From NCBI GenBank assembly GCA_963789165.1, contig CAWBJP010000009.1:124001-188000 (forward strand): DNA of 64,000 nt. Direction: 5' to 3'. Both the position numbers and the translations under genes were made by a program. Position 1 is the stretch's first letter; each line of letters opens with the position of its first letter. A model generated the notes under the pieces. That model was not told where the DNA came from. It saw only the letters and a program-made list of their open reading frames with translations, and searched no databases. The DNA is from CAWBJP01 sp963789165. Lineage in GTDB: Bacteria > Actinomycetota > Acidimicrobiia > IMCC26256 > BP-133. Positions 45,360-54,361 of this stretch are shown piece after piece.

Positions 45360-48146
45360 CTACTCGCTGCCGTAGAAGACCCGTTCGACGACGGCCCGGG
45401 CCCGCCGGGTGACCCGCCGGTAATCCTCCCGGAGGTCGGAGACCGGCTTGTGGGTGTATCCCAGGAGCCGGCCGAGCCGTTCGGCCTCGGCCCCGTCGGT
45501 GGGCAGCGAGTCGCCCGGCGCGCCCGTGAGCAGGTAGCGGTGGTTGCGGGCCCGTTCGCAGAACCGGTAAGCGGCCCGCAGAGCCTCGGCATCCGCTGGG
45601 TCGAGCAGCCCCCGGGAAGCGAGGCGCAGCAGTCCCTCGACGGTGGACGGCGAGCGCACCTCCGGCTCCCGTCCGCCTTCGAGCAGCTGGAGGAGCTGGA
45701 CGGTGAACTCCACGTCGGACAGGGACCCGCGTCCCAGCTTCAGATGGAACTGGGGGTCCTCACCCGGAGGGATGCGCTCCCGCTCGACCCGGGCCTTCAT
45801 CCGCCGTACTTCCCGCACGTCCTCGGCCGGGAACGGCACCCGGTAGACGAAGGGCTCCACCATGGTCCGGAACTCCGCGCCCAGCTCCGGGTCGCCGGCG
45901 ATGGGGCGGGCCTTGAGGAGCGACTGGAACTCCCAGGTGAGCGCCCAGCGCTCGTAGTAGGAGCGGTAGCCGGCCAGGCTGCGGGCCAGGGGGCCCTGCT
46001 TACCCTCGGGCCGCAGGTTGGCGTCGATCCGGAAGGTCTGGCCCTCGGCCGTGGTGGCCCCGATCTCCTTGACCATCCGGGTGGCGATCTTCTCGGCGGC
46101 GTCGAAGTCCCCGGGCCCCGAGCCGTCGTAGACGAAGAGCACGTCGATATCCGAGGCGTAGGAGAGCTCCCGGCCACCGAGGCGGCCCATCCCGATGACG
46201 GCGAAGGGCACGCTGGGCTCGAGCCAGCGGACGGTCGCCTCTACGCACGCGTCGCCGAGGGCGGCCAGCTCCCGTCCGACTGCCTCCACCGAGGCGAACC
46301 CGAGCAGGTCCCGGGCCGCGATGCGCAGCATCTCGCGCCGCTTGAAGCGCCGCAGACCCTCCCGCCGAGCTTCCTCGTCGCCCCGCCAGGCCAGCGTCTC
46401 GAGCGCCTCGGCCACCAGCGTCCTCCGGCTCTTCTCCTCCGCCAGGAGGCCGTCGTCGGCCAGGGAGGGGACGAACTCCGGGTGGCGGCGCAGGGCGTCG
46501 CCCACCACCCGGGAGGAACCGAGCAGGCGGCACACCCGCTCCGCGGCGCCGGGGGACTCCCGGAAGGTGATGGCCAGCGCTCCGGAACGGGCCCGGCCCT
46601 CGGCCAGGCGCCGGAGCTGGAGCAGCCCCAGATCGGGGTCGGGTGACTCCGAGAGCCACTCGAGGAGCAGGGGGAAGAGCTGGGCCATGAGCCGCGAGCG
46701 CCGGGTCAGGCCGGTGGTCAGCTCGGTCAGCGCGGCCCGGGTGTGGATCACGTCGAGGAAGCCGAAGGCGGCCAGGCGCTCCTCGGCCGCTTCCACGGGC
46801 AACGGTCCGGTGCCTGCGAACGCCTCCAGCAGGGGCCGGAAGAAGAGCTTCTCGTGGATGGAGCGCACCTGGGCCTGGTGGCGCCGGTGGACCGCCTCGA
46901 ACTGCTCGAGGGCGCTTTTGGAGCCCTCGTCGCGGTAGCCCAGCACCCGGGCCAGGCGGGTGCGGGCGGCGGGCGTCGCGGGCAGCGAGTGGGTCTGGGT
47001 CTCGTCTTCCAGCTGGAGGCGGTGCTCCACGGTGCGCAGGAAGCGGTAGGAGGCATCGAGGGTCCGGGCCTGGGCCCGGTCCACGTAGCCGGCGTCGGCG
47101 AGCTGGTCGAGCGCCTCGAGGGTGTTGGGGGACCGGATGCCGGGATCGTGGCGGGCATGGACCAGCTGCAGGAGCTGGACGGCGAACTCGATGTCCCTCA
47201 GGCCCCCCCGACCCCGCTTGATCTCCCGCTCGGTCAGGCCCCGGCGGGACACCTCCTCCTCGGCCCGGGCCTTCATGGCCCGCACCTCCCGCACCGCGTC
47301 GGGGTCGAGCCGCTCGGGCCACACATGGGGCGAGGCGGCGTCGATGAACCGGGCCGCCAGCCCGGCGTCGCCGGCCACCGGCCGGGCCTTGATCAGCGCC
47401 TGGAACTCCCAGGTCGACGCCCACTTGTCCCAGTAGCCCTGGTAGGCGTCGAGGGTGCGGGACAGCGCCCCGGCCCGTCCTTCGGGGCGGAGGGCGGCGT
47501 CGGTGCGGAACACGATGCCGTGGGGGCCGGGTGACGCCATGGTGGAGAGCACGGACCGCGCCGCCCGCTCCGCCTCGGCGCCGGCGCCGTCGTGGACGAA
47601 GAGCACGTCGACGTCGCTGGCGTAGTTGAGTTCCTGCCCGCCCAGCTTGCCCATGCCGATCACGGCCATGGGCACGGTGGGTTCTGCCAGCCGCAGCGCC
47701 GCCTCCAGGCAGGCCTGGGCCAGGGCGGCCAGCTCCCGGCCCACCGCCGGGAGGTCGGCCAGGCCGAGCAGGTCCCGCACCGCGATCCGGGCCAGCTCCC
47801 TGCGCTTCCAGCGGCGCAGCGCCCCGGCGGGGTCCTCGGCGCCGGCGTCCAGGGCGGCGGTGGCCATGGCCGAGTACCAGTCGATCGGGCACTCGCCGGC
47901 CAGGGCGGCTCGGTCGGCGACGCACTCCAGCAGGGAGGGATCGGCGATGGCCGCCTCCGACAGGGAGCGGGACGCCCCGGCCAGAGCCACCACGGCCGAC
48001 AGGAGGAGCCGGTCCTCGGGAAGGGTCTCCGCCAACTCGGGCTGCGCCTCGGCCAGCCGGGCCAGGACGAGCCGGGCCCGGACCGGGTCGGCGGCCTGCT
48101 CGATGGCATCGGCCACCTCGGGCGCCTTGAGGACGAGCTCGGCCAT
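45360..48146 (-). CDS. glnE: Bifunctional glutamine synthetase adenylyltransferase/deadenylase GlnE
   Basis: GlnE adds AMP to and removes it from the Tyr of GlnA in response to nitrogen status. The 928-residue protein has two nucleotidyltransferase domains with the pattern GMGKLGGQELNYASDVD (N-terminal) and GMGRLGGRELSYASDID (C-terminal), each followed by the helical GlnE domain (RGGLRDIEFAVQLLQL, RGSLSDVEFTVQLLQL). Length is normal. Its target, GlnA with Tyr403, is encoded at 26.6-28.0 kb; the GlnA2-like enzyme has Phe there. The divergent nadE gene starts 45 bases away. Confidence 0.95.
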   Translation of the reverse strand: MAELVLKAPEVADAIEQAADPVRARLVLARLAEAQPELAETLPEDRLLLSAVVALAGASRSLSEAAIADPSLLECVADRAALAGECPIDWYSAMATAALDAGAEDPAGALRRWKRRELARIAVRDLLGLADLPAVGRELAALAQACLEAALRLAEPTVPMAVIGMGKLGGQELNYASDVDVLFVHDGAGAEAERAARSVLSTMASPGPHGIVFRTDAALRPEGRAGALSRTLDAYQGYWDKWASTWEFQALIKARPVAGDAGLAARFIDAASPHVWPERLDPDAVREVRAMKARAEEEVSRRGLTEREIKRGRGGLRDIEFAVQLLQLVHARHDPGIRSPNTLEALDQLADAGYVDRAQARTLDASYRFLRTVEHRLQLEDETQTHSLPATPAARTRLARVLGYRDEGSKSALEQFEAVHRRHQAQVRSIHEKLFFRPLLEAFAGTGPLPVEAAEERLAAFGFLDVIHTRAALTELTTGLTRRSRLMAQLFPLLLEWLSESPDPDLGLLQLRRLAEGRARSGALAITFRESPGAAERVCRLLGSSRVVGDALRRHPEFVPSLADDGLLAEEKSRRTLVAEALETLAWRGDEEARREGLRRFKRREMLRIAARDLLGFASVEAVGRELAALGDACVEATVRWLEPSVPFAVIGMGRLGGRELSYASDIDVLFVYDGSGPGDFDAAEKIATRMVKEIGATTAEGQTFRIDANLRPEGKQGPLARSLAGYRSYYERWALTWEFQSLLKARPIAGDPELGAEFRTMVEPFVYRVPFPAEDVREVRRMKARVERERIPPGEDPQFHLKLGRGSLSDVEFTVQLLQLLEGGREPEVRSPSTVEGLLRLASRGLLDPADAEALRAAYRFCERARNHRYLLTGAPGDSLPTDGAEAERLGRLLGYTHKPVSDLREDYRRVTRRARAVVERVFYGSE

Positions 48147-48190
48147 AGACGGGTCAGTGTCGCACGCAGACCCCCCTCTATTCTGAGGAG

Positions 48191-49897
48191 GTGCCCCGAC
48201 TGCGGATCGCCGCCGCCCAGATCAACTCCACGGTGGGGGACCTGGCCGGGAACGCGGTCCGGATCCTCAGCGCCTACGAGGAAGCCGAAGCGGCCGGCGC
48301 CGACCTCGTGATCTTTCCCGAGCTGGCCATCACCGGCTACCCGCCCGAGGACCTGCTGCTGCGACCCGCGTTCGTGGCCCAGGCGGCGGAGACCCTGGAC
48401 AAGATCGCCGCCCGGACCGGTACCACGGCCGCCGTCATCGGGTTTCCGGAGGCTCGCCGGGATCTGTTCAACGCCGCCGCCGTCTGTGCCCGGGGCGCGG
48501 TGGCCGGCGTGTACCGCAAGCACCTGCTCCCCAACTACGCCGTCTTCGACGAGGCCCGCTACTTCGCGCCCGGCGACGAGCCCGGGCCGCTGTTCGTGGT
48601 CGGCGGGGTTCGGGTGGCGGTGTCGGTGTGCGAGGACGCCTGGAGCCCGACCGGCCCCATCGGCGCCCAGTCGGCGGGGGGTGCCGAGCTGGCCGTCAAC
48701 ATCAGCGCCTCCCCGTACTACGCGGGCCGGCTGGCCGAGCGGGAGACCATGCTGGCCACCCGGGCCGCCGACGCCTCGATCCCCATCGTCTACGTCAACT
48801 CGGTCGGCGGCCAGGACGAGCTCGTCTTCGACGGGGGCTCGATCGTCTACGACGAGAACGGCCACCTCCTGGCCCGGGCCCGTCAATTTGCCGAAGAACT
48901 TCTGGTCGTCGATCTCGACGTGCGGCCCACGTTCCGCAAGCGTCTCCTCGATCCCCGGGGCCGGGCCCGGGCCCCCCGCCTCCCCGAGGTGGAGGTCTCC
49001 GGCCCCCACCCCGGTCCGGAGGAGGGGATGCCGTTCCGGGTGGAGGCGCCGCTCGGCGCCGAGGCCGAGGTGTGGGAGGCCCTGGTGCTGGGCACCGGCG
49101 ACTACGTCCGCAAGAACGGCTTCTCCGAGGTGGTCATCGGCCTGTCCGGGGGGATCGATTCCTCGGTGGTGGCCGCCGTGGCCGTCGACGCTCTCGGCGC
49201 CGGCCAGGTCGTTGGGGTCCTGATGCCGTCGCGGTACTCCTCCCCGGGCAGCCTGACCGACGCCGCGGCCCTGGCCGCCAACCTCGGGATCCGGACCCTC
49301 ACGGTGCCCATCGAACCGGCCCACGCGGCCTTCAGCGAGATGCTGGCCGACGCCTTCGCCGGCACCGACGAGGGCCTGGCCGAGGAGAACCTCCAGGCCC
49401 GGGTCCGGGGCACCATCCTCATGACCCTGTCCAACAAGTTCGGCTGGATGGTCCTCACCACGGGCAACAAGTCTGAGATGGCCACCGGTTACTCCACCCT
49501 CTACGGGGACATGGCCGGCGGCTTCGCCGTCATCAAGGACGTCGACAAGACGCTCGTGTACCGGCTGGCCAACTGGCGCAACCGCGATCTCGAGGTCATT
49601 CCTCAGGTGGTGATCGACAAGCCGCCCAGCGCCGAGTTGCGCCCTGGCCAGGTCGATGCCGATTCGCTGCCGCCCTACGACGTCCTCGACCCGATCCTGG
49701 AGGCTTATGTGGAGGGCGACCGCTCGGTGGGCGAGCTGGAGGAGGCCGGCTTCGACCGCGAGATCGTCCGGCGGGTGGCCCGCCTTGTCGACCGCAGCGA
49801 GTACAAGCGCCGCCAGGCCCCGCCCGGCGTGCGGGTCTCGCCCAAGGCGTTCGGGAAGGACCGTCGCCTGCCCATCACCAACGGCTGGCCCGGCTGA
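48191..49897 (+). CDS. nadE: Glutamine-dependent NAD+ synthetase NadE
   Basis: Catalyses the last step of NAD+ synthesis, using glutamine as nitrogen donor. The 568-residue protein has an N-terminal nitrilase-type glutaminase domain with the Glu44-Lys110-Cys147 triad (FPELAITGY, YRKHLLPNY, SVCEDAW) and a C-terminal synthetase domain with SGGIDSS (residues 319-325), GNKSEMATGYSTLYGDMAGG and KPPSAELRPGQ. GTG start at 48191, following TGAGGAGG. It depends on glutamine, but no common regulation with glnE is visible. Confidence 0.95.
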   Translation: MPRLRIAAAQINSTVGDLAGNAVRILSAYEEAEAAGADLVIFPELAITGYPPEDLLLRPAFVAQAAETLDKIAARTGTTAAVIGFPEARRDLFNAAAVCARGAVAGVYRKHLLPNYAVFDEARYFAPGDEPGPLFVVGGVRVAVSVCEDAWSPTGPIGAQSAGGAELAVNISASPYYAGRLAERETMLATRAADASIPIVYVNSVGGQDELVFDGGSIVYDENGHLLARARQFAEELLVVDLDVRPTFRKRLLDPRGRARAPRLPEVEVSGPHPGPEEGMPFRVEAPLGAEAEVWEALVLGTGDYVRKNGFSEVVIGLSGGIDSSVVAAVAVDALGAGQVVGVLMPSRYSSPGSLTDAAALAANLGIRTLTVPIEPAHAAFSEMLADAFAGTDEGLAEENLQARVRGTILMTLSNKFGWMVLTTGNKSEMATGYSTLYGDMAGGFAVIKDVDKTLVYRLANWRNRDLEVIPQVVIDKPPSAELRPGQVDADSLPPYDVLDPILEAYVEGDRSVGELEEAGFDREIVRRVARLVDRSEYKRRQAPPGVRVSPKAFGKDRRLPITNGWPG

Positions 49898-49938
49898 GAC
49901 AGACCGCCCGGACCTCGACATCACCGAGGAGGACCGTC

Positions 49939-50706
49939 GTGATCGATCGTGAGCAGGTGTCGGCGGCCGTGACCGTGCTGCGGCTCAACCACGGCCCCGT
50001 GTCGGCCATGGACCTCGAGCTGTTGGAGGCCGTGCGGGCCGAGGTGGCCAAATGCGCGGCCGACGACACCGCCATCGTCATCACCGGTACCGGGCGGGCC
50101 TTCTCCGCCGGAGTCGACCTGCGCCGGATCCTCGACGGCGGGGCGGACTACGTCGAGCGCTTCCTGCCCGCGCTGACCGGCGTCTTCGAGGACGTCCTGC
50201 GCTACCGCCGCCCGGTGGTGGTGGCGGTCAACGGCCACGCCATCGCCGGTGGGTGCGTGCTGGCGTGCTGTGCCGACATCCGGCTGATGGCCGAGGGCAA
50301 GGGACGCATCGGCGTCCCCGAGCTGCTGGTGGGGGTCCCCTTCCCGGCCATGGGGCTGGCCGCCGTGCGCATCGCCACCGGCGACCGGGGCATTCAGGAG
50401 ATCATCTACACCGGAGCGACCTACCTTCCCGAGGAAGCGCAGCGCCGGGGACTCGTCGACGAGGTCGTCGCTCCCGACGACCTGCTGGAGCGGGCCGTCG
50501 GGCGGGCCGAGCAAATGGCCGCCATCCCGCCCGCCGCCTACTGGCAGACCAAGCAAAGCCTGCGGTCACCGATGCTGGAGTGGGCCACGGGGCCGGCGGC
50601 CCGCCGGGCCGACGCCGAGATGACCGACACGTGGAAGTCAGATGACGCCGCCGCGGCCATCGCCGCCTACGTGGAAAAGACCCTGGGTCCGCGCCGCTCG
50701 TCTTGA
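49939..50706 (+). CDS. Enoyl-CoA hydratase/isomerase family protein
   Basis: The 255-residue crotonase-fold protein has the oxyanion-hole segments GRAFSAGVDLRRI and GHAIAGGCVLACCAD and the second-half block GRIGVPELLVGVPFPAMG. Crotonases act on acyl-CoA thioesters as hydratases, isomerases or hydrolases. One of the two catalytic Glu of true hydratases appears replaced, so the exact reaction is uncertain. The GTG start has GAGGAGG upstream. It is followed by a group of two ferritin-like proteins that may act in the same pathway. Confidence 0.8.
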   Translation: MIDREQVSAAVTVLRLNHGPVSAMDLELLEAVRAEVAKCAADDTAIVITGTGRAFSAGVDLRRILDGGADYVERFLPALTGVFEDVLRYRRPVVVAVNGHAIAGGCVLACCADIRLMAEGKGRIGVPELLVGVPFPAMGLAAVRIATGDRGIQEIIYTGATYLPEEAQRRGLVDEVVAPDDLLERAVGRAEQMAAIPPAAYWQTKQSLRSPMLEWATGPAARRADAEMTDTWKSDDAAAAIAAYVEKTLGPRRSS

Positions 50707-50740
50707 CCGGGCGGTCTAGTTCATCGGAGAATCGACCGCC

Positions 50741-51406
50741 GTGGCCGATCCCTACGCTCCCCGATCGCCCTTCGCCCCCTGGGACCGCCGGGAGCTGCCC
50801 GGCCTGTTCTCGGTGGAGGAGTCCGCCCGGCGGGTGGGCCACTACAAGTGGATCGAGATGCGCCTCTTCGAGGTGCTCGGCGGGTGGGTGGCCACCGTCC
50901 CCGAAGTGGACGTGAAGATCATGCTGGGCCGCCACTGCTACCACCACGCCTGGCACGCCGAGTTGTGGCACAAGCGGCTGCCGGAGCTGAGGGAGATGAA
51001 CCCCGAGCGGCTGTGCCGGGCCCCCAACCCCGAGCTCGAAGCCTTTGTGGCCGCCCTCACGGAGCCCGAGGCCCACGACCAGACCATCGAGAAGCTGGTG
51101 GGGGTGTACCGGGTGCTCCTCCCCCGCAAGATCGCCGCCTACACGTACCACCTCAACGCCACCAGCAAGATCACCGACGCCCCCACCATCCGCTCCCTCG
51201 GGTTCATCCTCGAAGACGAGGCGACCGATTGGCGGGAGGGCGAGATGCTGCTCCAGGCCCTGATCGGCACGGATGACGAGGTGGAGCGGGCCGCCCGGCG
51301 CCAGGCCGAGCTGGAGACGTTGATCACCCGAGCCGGCGGGATCGCCGGTCCGGGTAGCCTGGGTACCGCGGCGGGTGCCTCGGAAACCGCCCTGGGGGTT
51401 GCATGA
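50741..51406 (+). CDS. Ferritin-like four-helix protein, unknown function (first of a pair)
   Basis: The 221-residue product is helical and has possible metal ligands on successive helices: HYKWIEMRLFEVL, GRHCYHHAWHAELWHKRL and ILEDEATDWREGEMLL. This resembles a ferritin-like di-iron or diverged ferritin-like fold, with one helix (VGVYRVLLPRKIAAYTYHL) lacking an obvious ligand. The GTG at 50741 starts the conserved ADPYAPRSPF N-terminus. The stop overlaps the ATG of the next gene by four bases. A near-palindrome, GACCGGGCGGTC (50705-50716), lies upstream. No enzymatic role is known to me. Confidence 0.6.
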   Translation: MADPYAPRSPFAPWDRRELPGLFSVEESARRVGHYKWIEMRLFEVLGGWVATVPEVDVKIMLGRHCYHHAWHAELWHKRLPELREMNPERLCRAPNPELEAFVAALTEPEAHDQTIEKLVGVYRVLLPRKIAAYTYHLNATSKITDAPTIRSLGFILEDEATDWREGEMLLQALIGTDDEVERAARRQAELETLITRAGGIAGPGSLGTAAGASETALGVA

Positions 51407-52194
51407 GGAAGACCTACCCGGCCGAAGATCTGGCCCGTGACGAGCGCTTCCGCCGGGCCCGGATGGAAGAGCGGCTCACCGACCCCCGCAACCGGGCGGT
51501 CCGGGAGCGCCGCCGCAGCCCGGGCAAGCTCACCCCCGACCGGCCCGATGCGGCCGACGGGGCCCGTCAGATGATGCACGGCATCTTCGTCGGCGAGATC
51601 CAGGCCTTGGAGGGGGCGGGGCGCACCGTGTGGGACTTCGACGACACCGAGGCGCCCTTCGCCCTCAAGCTGGACATGGCCCGCCAGTGCTGGGACGAGG
51701 CCCGCCACACCGAGATCTCCGTCAAGCTCGGCGAGTGGATGGGCACTGAGATCGGTGAGTTCTCGGAGACGACCTTCCTCTACGAGGCCGCCTGCAACCC
51801 CGATCCCGTCCTGCGCCTCACCGGGGTCAACCGCGCCCTCGAGGGCCTGGCCATCGATGTCTTCAACACCATGCGCGAGTTCGGGAAGGCCTCGGGCGAT
51901 CCCGTCCTCTCCTTCTGCGAGGACTGGATGCTGGCCGATGAGGTCACCCACGTGAAGATGGGCTCCGACTGGCTGCGCCGCCTGACCGAGAACGATCCGG
52001 AGCGGCGGGCCCGGGCCCTCGAGTTCCAGCGGGTGGTGGACAAGCTCTTCTCCTTCGGCGGGTTCCGGGGTGAGCGCGACGAGAACCCGATCCAGCTGGC
52101 CCGGAAGTTCCGGAGAATGGCGGGGTTCGCCGACTCGGAGATCGACGAGATCTCGGTCCTCTCGGACGAGGCCTTCGAGGAGGTCTCCGGGTAG
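51403..52194 (+). CDS. Ferritin-like di-iron protein (second of a pair)
   Basis: The 263-residue product shows a complete set of candidate di-iron ligands on four helices: FVGEIQALEGAG (Glu), CWDEARHTEI (ExxH), RALEGLAIDVF (Glu) and LADEVTHVKMG (ExxH). It resembles the DUF455/ferritin-like group. Such centres serve oxygenases, desaturases and ferritins. It is translationally coupled to the preceding ferritin-like gene (ATGA) and its stop abuts the TTG of the following gene. The tight three-gene organisation suggests one complex or pathway. Reaction unknown. Confidence 0.65.
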   Translation: MRKTYPAEDLARDERFRRARMEERLTDPRNRAVRERRRSPGKLTPDRPDAADGARQMMHGIFVGEIQALEGAGRTVWDFDDTEAPFALKLDMARQCWDEARHTEISVKLGEWMGTEIGEFSETTFLYEAACNPDPVLRLTGVNRALEGLAIDVFNTMREFGKASGDPVLSFCEDWMLADEVTHVKMGSDWLRRLTENDPERRARALEFQRVVDKLFSFGGFRGERDENPIQLARKFRRMAGFADSEIDEISVLSDEAFEEVSG

Positions 52195-52800
52195 TTGGCC
52201 CGGGTCCGCGTCAGTCCCGACGTCTTCACCCTGGTCGATTACGAGGCCTCCGCCATCGCCCGGCTGGCGGCCGAGGTCGCCGAGGGCGTCGGCCTGTCCG
52301 GCGATGTCGAGATCGTCCTGGAGATCGACGAGGCCACGCCCTTCGGAAGCACATCGGCGGCCATCGAACTCAACACAGTCACCCTGTCAGTTGAGGGGGG
52401 TGCCTTTGAGAATCCCAAGGCCATCCGGCAATTGTCCGAGGAGGGCACCCGACTGGTGCTCGGGCGCCTCCTCTTCCGGGTCCGGGACCGTCTCGACCCC
52501 GGCTTCGGTACCCCGCCCCCCGATCCGGAGTTGACCTACGCCCAGCACGCCGCCTGGGACGCCTACGCCGTGGGGCGTTACGCCCGACTGACCGGCGTGA
52601 GCGGTGGGCAGGACCGGCGCCGCTACGCCTTCCGCCTGCGCCATGGCTTCACCGACGCGGCCGACCGGGCCTTCGACCGCCTGTGGGGGGGCGAGGGCCT
52701 GACCTGGCCTGATCTCGAGAGCGTCATGGGCCTAGAGGAGGTCGTGGGCACTCACGGCGACGAAGAGTCCCAGGTCGGGAGGGCCGTTGAGCAGGGGTGA
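52195..52800 (+). CDS. Hypothetical protein, third gene of the ferritin-like cluster
   Basis: The 201-residue product starts with a TTG directly after the previous stop codon (TAGTTG). The N-terminal part alternates strands and helices (VEIVLEIDEATPFGSTSAA), the middle has ADPELTYAQHAAWDAYAVGRY-like helical segments with few charged motifs, and no known domain is recognised. The last 69 bases overlap the convergent monooxygenase-like gene, so the true end could be earlier only if there is a sequence error. Placement suggests that it works with the two ferritin-like proteins. Confidence 0.55.
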   Translation: MARVRVSPDVFTLVDYEASAIARLAAEVAEGVGLSGDVEIVLEIDEATPFGSTSAAIELNTVTLSVEGGAFENPKAIRQLSEEGTRLVLGRLLFRVRDRLDPGFGTPPPDPELTYAQHAAWDAYAVGRYARLTGVSGGQDRRRYAFRLRHGFTDAADRAFDRLWGGEGLTWPDLESVMGLEEVVGTHGDEESQVGRAVEQG

Positions 52801-53028
52801 CACTTCCTCGGCCATCGCCGCCATGGATGGTCCGGCCATGTGGGTGGCCTGGGCCTCGGGCGATTCCCATTTCTCGTAGACCACGAAGCGGCCCGGGGTG
52901 ATCAGCGACGCCACCAGGTCGATGTTGCGACACCCCTCCTCGGCCCGGGACACCACCACGTAGCGGGCCAGAATTCCGGCGACATCCGTCTCGCGCCCGG
53001 CGGCGGCGTCGAAGATCCCCATCATCAC
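52732..53028 (-). CDS. Antibiotic biosynthesis monooxygenase (ABM) domain protein
   Basis: The 98-residue product has the ABM ferredoxin-like fold: GIFDAAAGRETDVAGIL, SRAEEGCRNIDLVASL, RFVVYEKWESPEAQATHMAG and the C-terminal LGLFVAV strand. Family members include quinol monooxygenases such as YgiN and cofactor-free oxygenases. GTG 53028 or the next ATG starts the protein; a good GGGAGGG lies about 35 bases upstream, further than usual. Substrate unknown. Confidence 0.8.
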   Translation of the reverse strand: MMMGIFDAAAGRETDVAGILARYVVVSRAEEGCRNIDLVASLITPGRFVVYEKWESPEAQATHMAGPSMAAMAEEVSPLLNGPPDLGLFVAVSAHDLL

Positions 53029-53393
53029 GGTCAGGTCGACGCCGGCGTCGGAGATGGCGTGCCCTCCCTTCTCCTCACCCAGCGCGTTCCGTTAACGACA
53101 GTTTCGTTACAGAAAGACCGATTGCGCCCCATCTAGGCAGGAGATGTCCGAATTGTGCCGAATCTCGCTGGCAAGTCAGTGTGCCGCCCCAAGACGCAGA
53201 CCCGGATGCCTCGCAGAGGCCACGGGGCAGGGGCCGGGAGGGGAAAGGCACACGAAGACAAGGGGCAAAGATCAGCCGCAATGTACCGGGAGCCTTGACC
53301 CGCCCGGTATGTTATGACTCAAGGTGGTGTTGGATGCTGGGTGGCAATGACGGGCCCACGCGCGCTCCACGCGAAACCCGAAAAAGGAAGTCC
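53029..53393. other. 365-bp non-coding region upstream of the sigma factor gene
   Basis: No supported gene. It holds a perfect inverted repeat (53093-53109), a weakly AT-rich stretch near 53085-53115, TTGACC at 53295-53300 and TATGTT at 53308-53313. An open frame with the sigma factor runs back to 53181 but has no resemblance to sigma factors, so I treat it as untranslated leader. Its length suggests regulated expression of the sigma gene. Confidence 0.5.
53093..53109. promoter_or_regulatory. Inverted repeat TAACGA-n5-TCGTTA
   Basis: Two 6-base arms are perfectly complementary around CAGTT. It lies 64 bp upstream of the ABM-domain gene start (minus strand) and about 285 bp upstream of the sigma gene. 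Candidate binding site for a dimeric regulator; which gene it controls is unclear. Confidence 0.4.
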
Positions 53394-54329
53394 GTGGCCA
53401 AGGAACGAGTCGAGCGGGACGAGGAAGATCTTGTCCGTCTCTACCTTACCGATATCGGCCAGTACCCGCTGCTGACGAAAGACGACGAAGTTCGTCTCGC
53501 CCAGCAGATCGAGGGTGGCAACGCCGCCCGTTCCGAATTGGAAAAGGGTACCGGTCTGACCGCTTCCAAGAAGCGGGAACTGCGCCGCAACGTCACTGAC
53601 GGTGAGCAGGCGCAGCGCACGTTCGTACAGTCCAACCTGCGACTCGTCGTCTCCATCGCCAAGAAGTACCAGGCGTCGGGCCTCCCCCTCCTCGATCTCA
53701 TCCAGGAGGGAAATCTGGGCCTGATGCACGCGGTGGAGAAGTTCGACTGGCGCAAGGGCTTCAAGTTCTCCACGTACGCCACGTGGTGGATCCGCCAGGC
53801 GATCACCAGGGGCATCGCCAACACCGGGCGCACCATCCGCCTGCCTGTCCACGCCGGCGACACGCTGGCCCGTCTGCAGAAGGCGCGGGCCCGGCTCGAG
53901 CTCAAGCTGGGCCGGCCGGCCACGCTCTCCGAGCTGGCGCACGAAGTTGACATGCCCGAGGACAAGGTGACCGAGGCGCTGCGCTTCGCCGCCGAGCCCC
54001 TCTCGCTGTCGGAGCCGCTGCGGGAGGACGGGGACGCCGAACTGGGCGACATCGTCGAGGACCGCTCGGCCGAATCGCCCTTCGAAGTGGCGGCCACCGC
54101 CCTGCTCCCAGCCGAGATCGAGAAGCTGCTCGCTCCGCTGGACGAGCGCGAGCGGCAGATCCTGGCCCTACGCTTCGGCCTCGACCGGGGCGAGCCCCGG
54201 ACGCTCGAAGAAGTGGGCGAGTACTTCAACCTCACCCGGGAACGCATCCGCCAGATCGAGGCCCGGGCCATGTCGAAGCTGCGCCACCCGTCGTCGGACA
54301 CCGGGGCGCGAGACCTCCTGGCTGTCTGA
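53394..54329 (+). CDS. RNA polymerase sigma-70 family factor (RpoD-like, group 1/2)
   Basis: The 311-residue factor lacks region 1.1 but has region 1.2 (DLVRLYLTDIGQYPLLT), regions 2.1-2.4 (NLRLVVSIAKKYQ, LDLIQEGNLGLMHAVEKFD, FSTYATWWIRQAITR), region 3 (RPATLSELAHEVDM) and region 4 (LEEVGEYFNLTRERIRQIEARA). It resembles SigA/SigB types that read housekeeping-like promoters. It is short for a primary sigma factor, so a group 2 alternative factor is possible. GTG 53394 was chosen because AAGGAAG lies just upstream; ATG 53334 is the other option. The long leader implies regulation. Confidence 0.88.
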   Translation: MAKERVERDEEDLVRLYLTDIGQYPLLTKDDEVRLAQQIEGGNAARSELEKGTGLTASKKRELRRNVTDGEQAQRTFVQSNLRLVVSIAKKYQASGLPLLDLIQEGNLGLMHAVEKFDWRKGFKFSTYATWWIRQAITRGIANTGRTIRLPVHAGDTLARLQKARARLELKLGRPATLSELAHEVDMPEDKVTEALRFAAEPLSLSEPLREDGDAELGDIVEDRSAESPFEVAATALLPAEIEKLLAPLDERERQILALRFGLDRGEPRTLEEVGEYFNLTRERIRQIEARAMSKLRHPSSDTGARDLLAV

Positions 54330-54361
54330 TCGATCTGAGCCGCCGCTTCTCTTACCTTCTG

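Noticed and set aside
53181..53393. N-terminal extension of the sigma factor
   Set aside because: The region is Arg/Gly-rich with no sigma-factor features, while GTG 53394 has a good ribosome binding site just before region 1.2.
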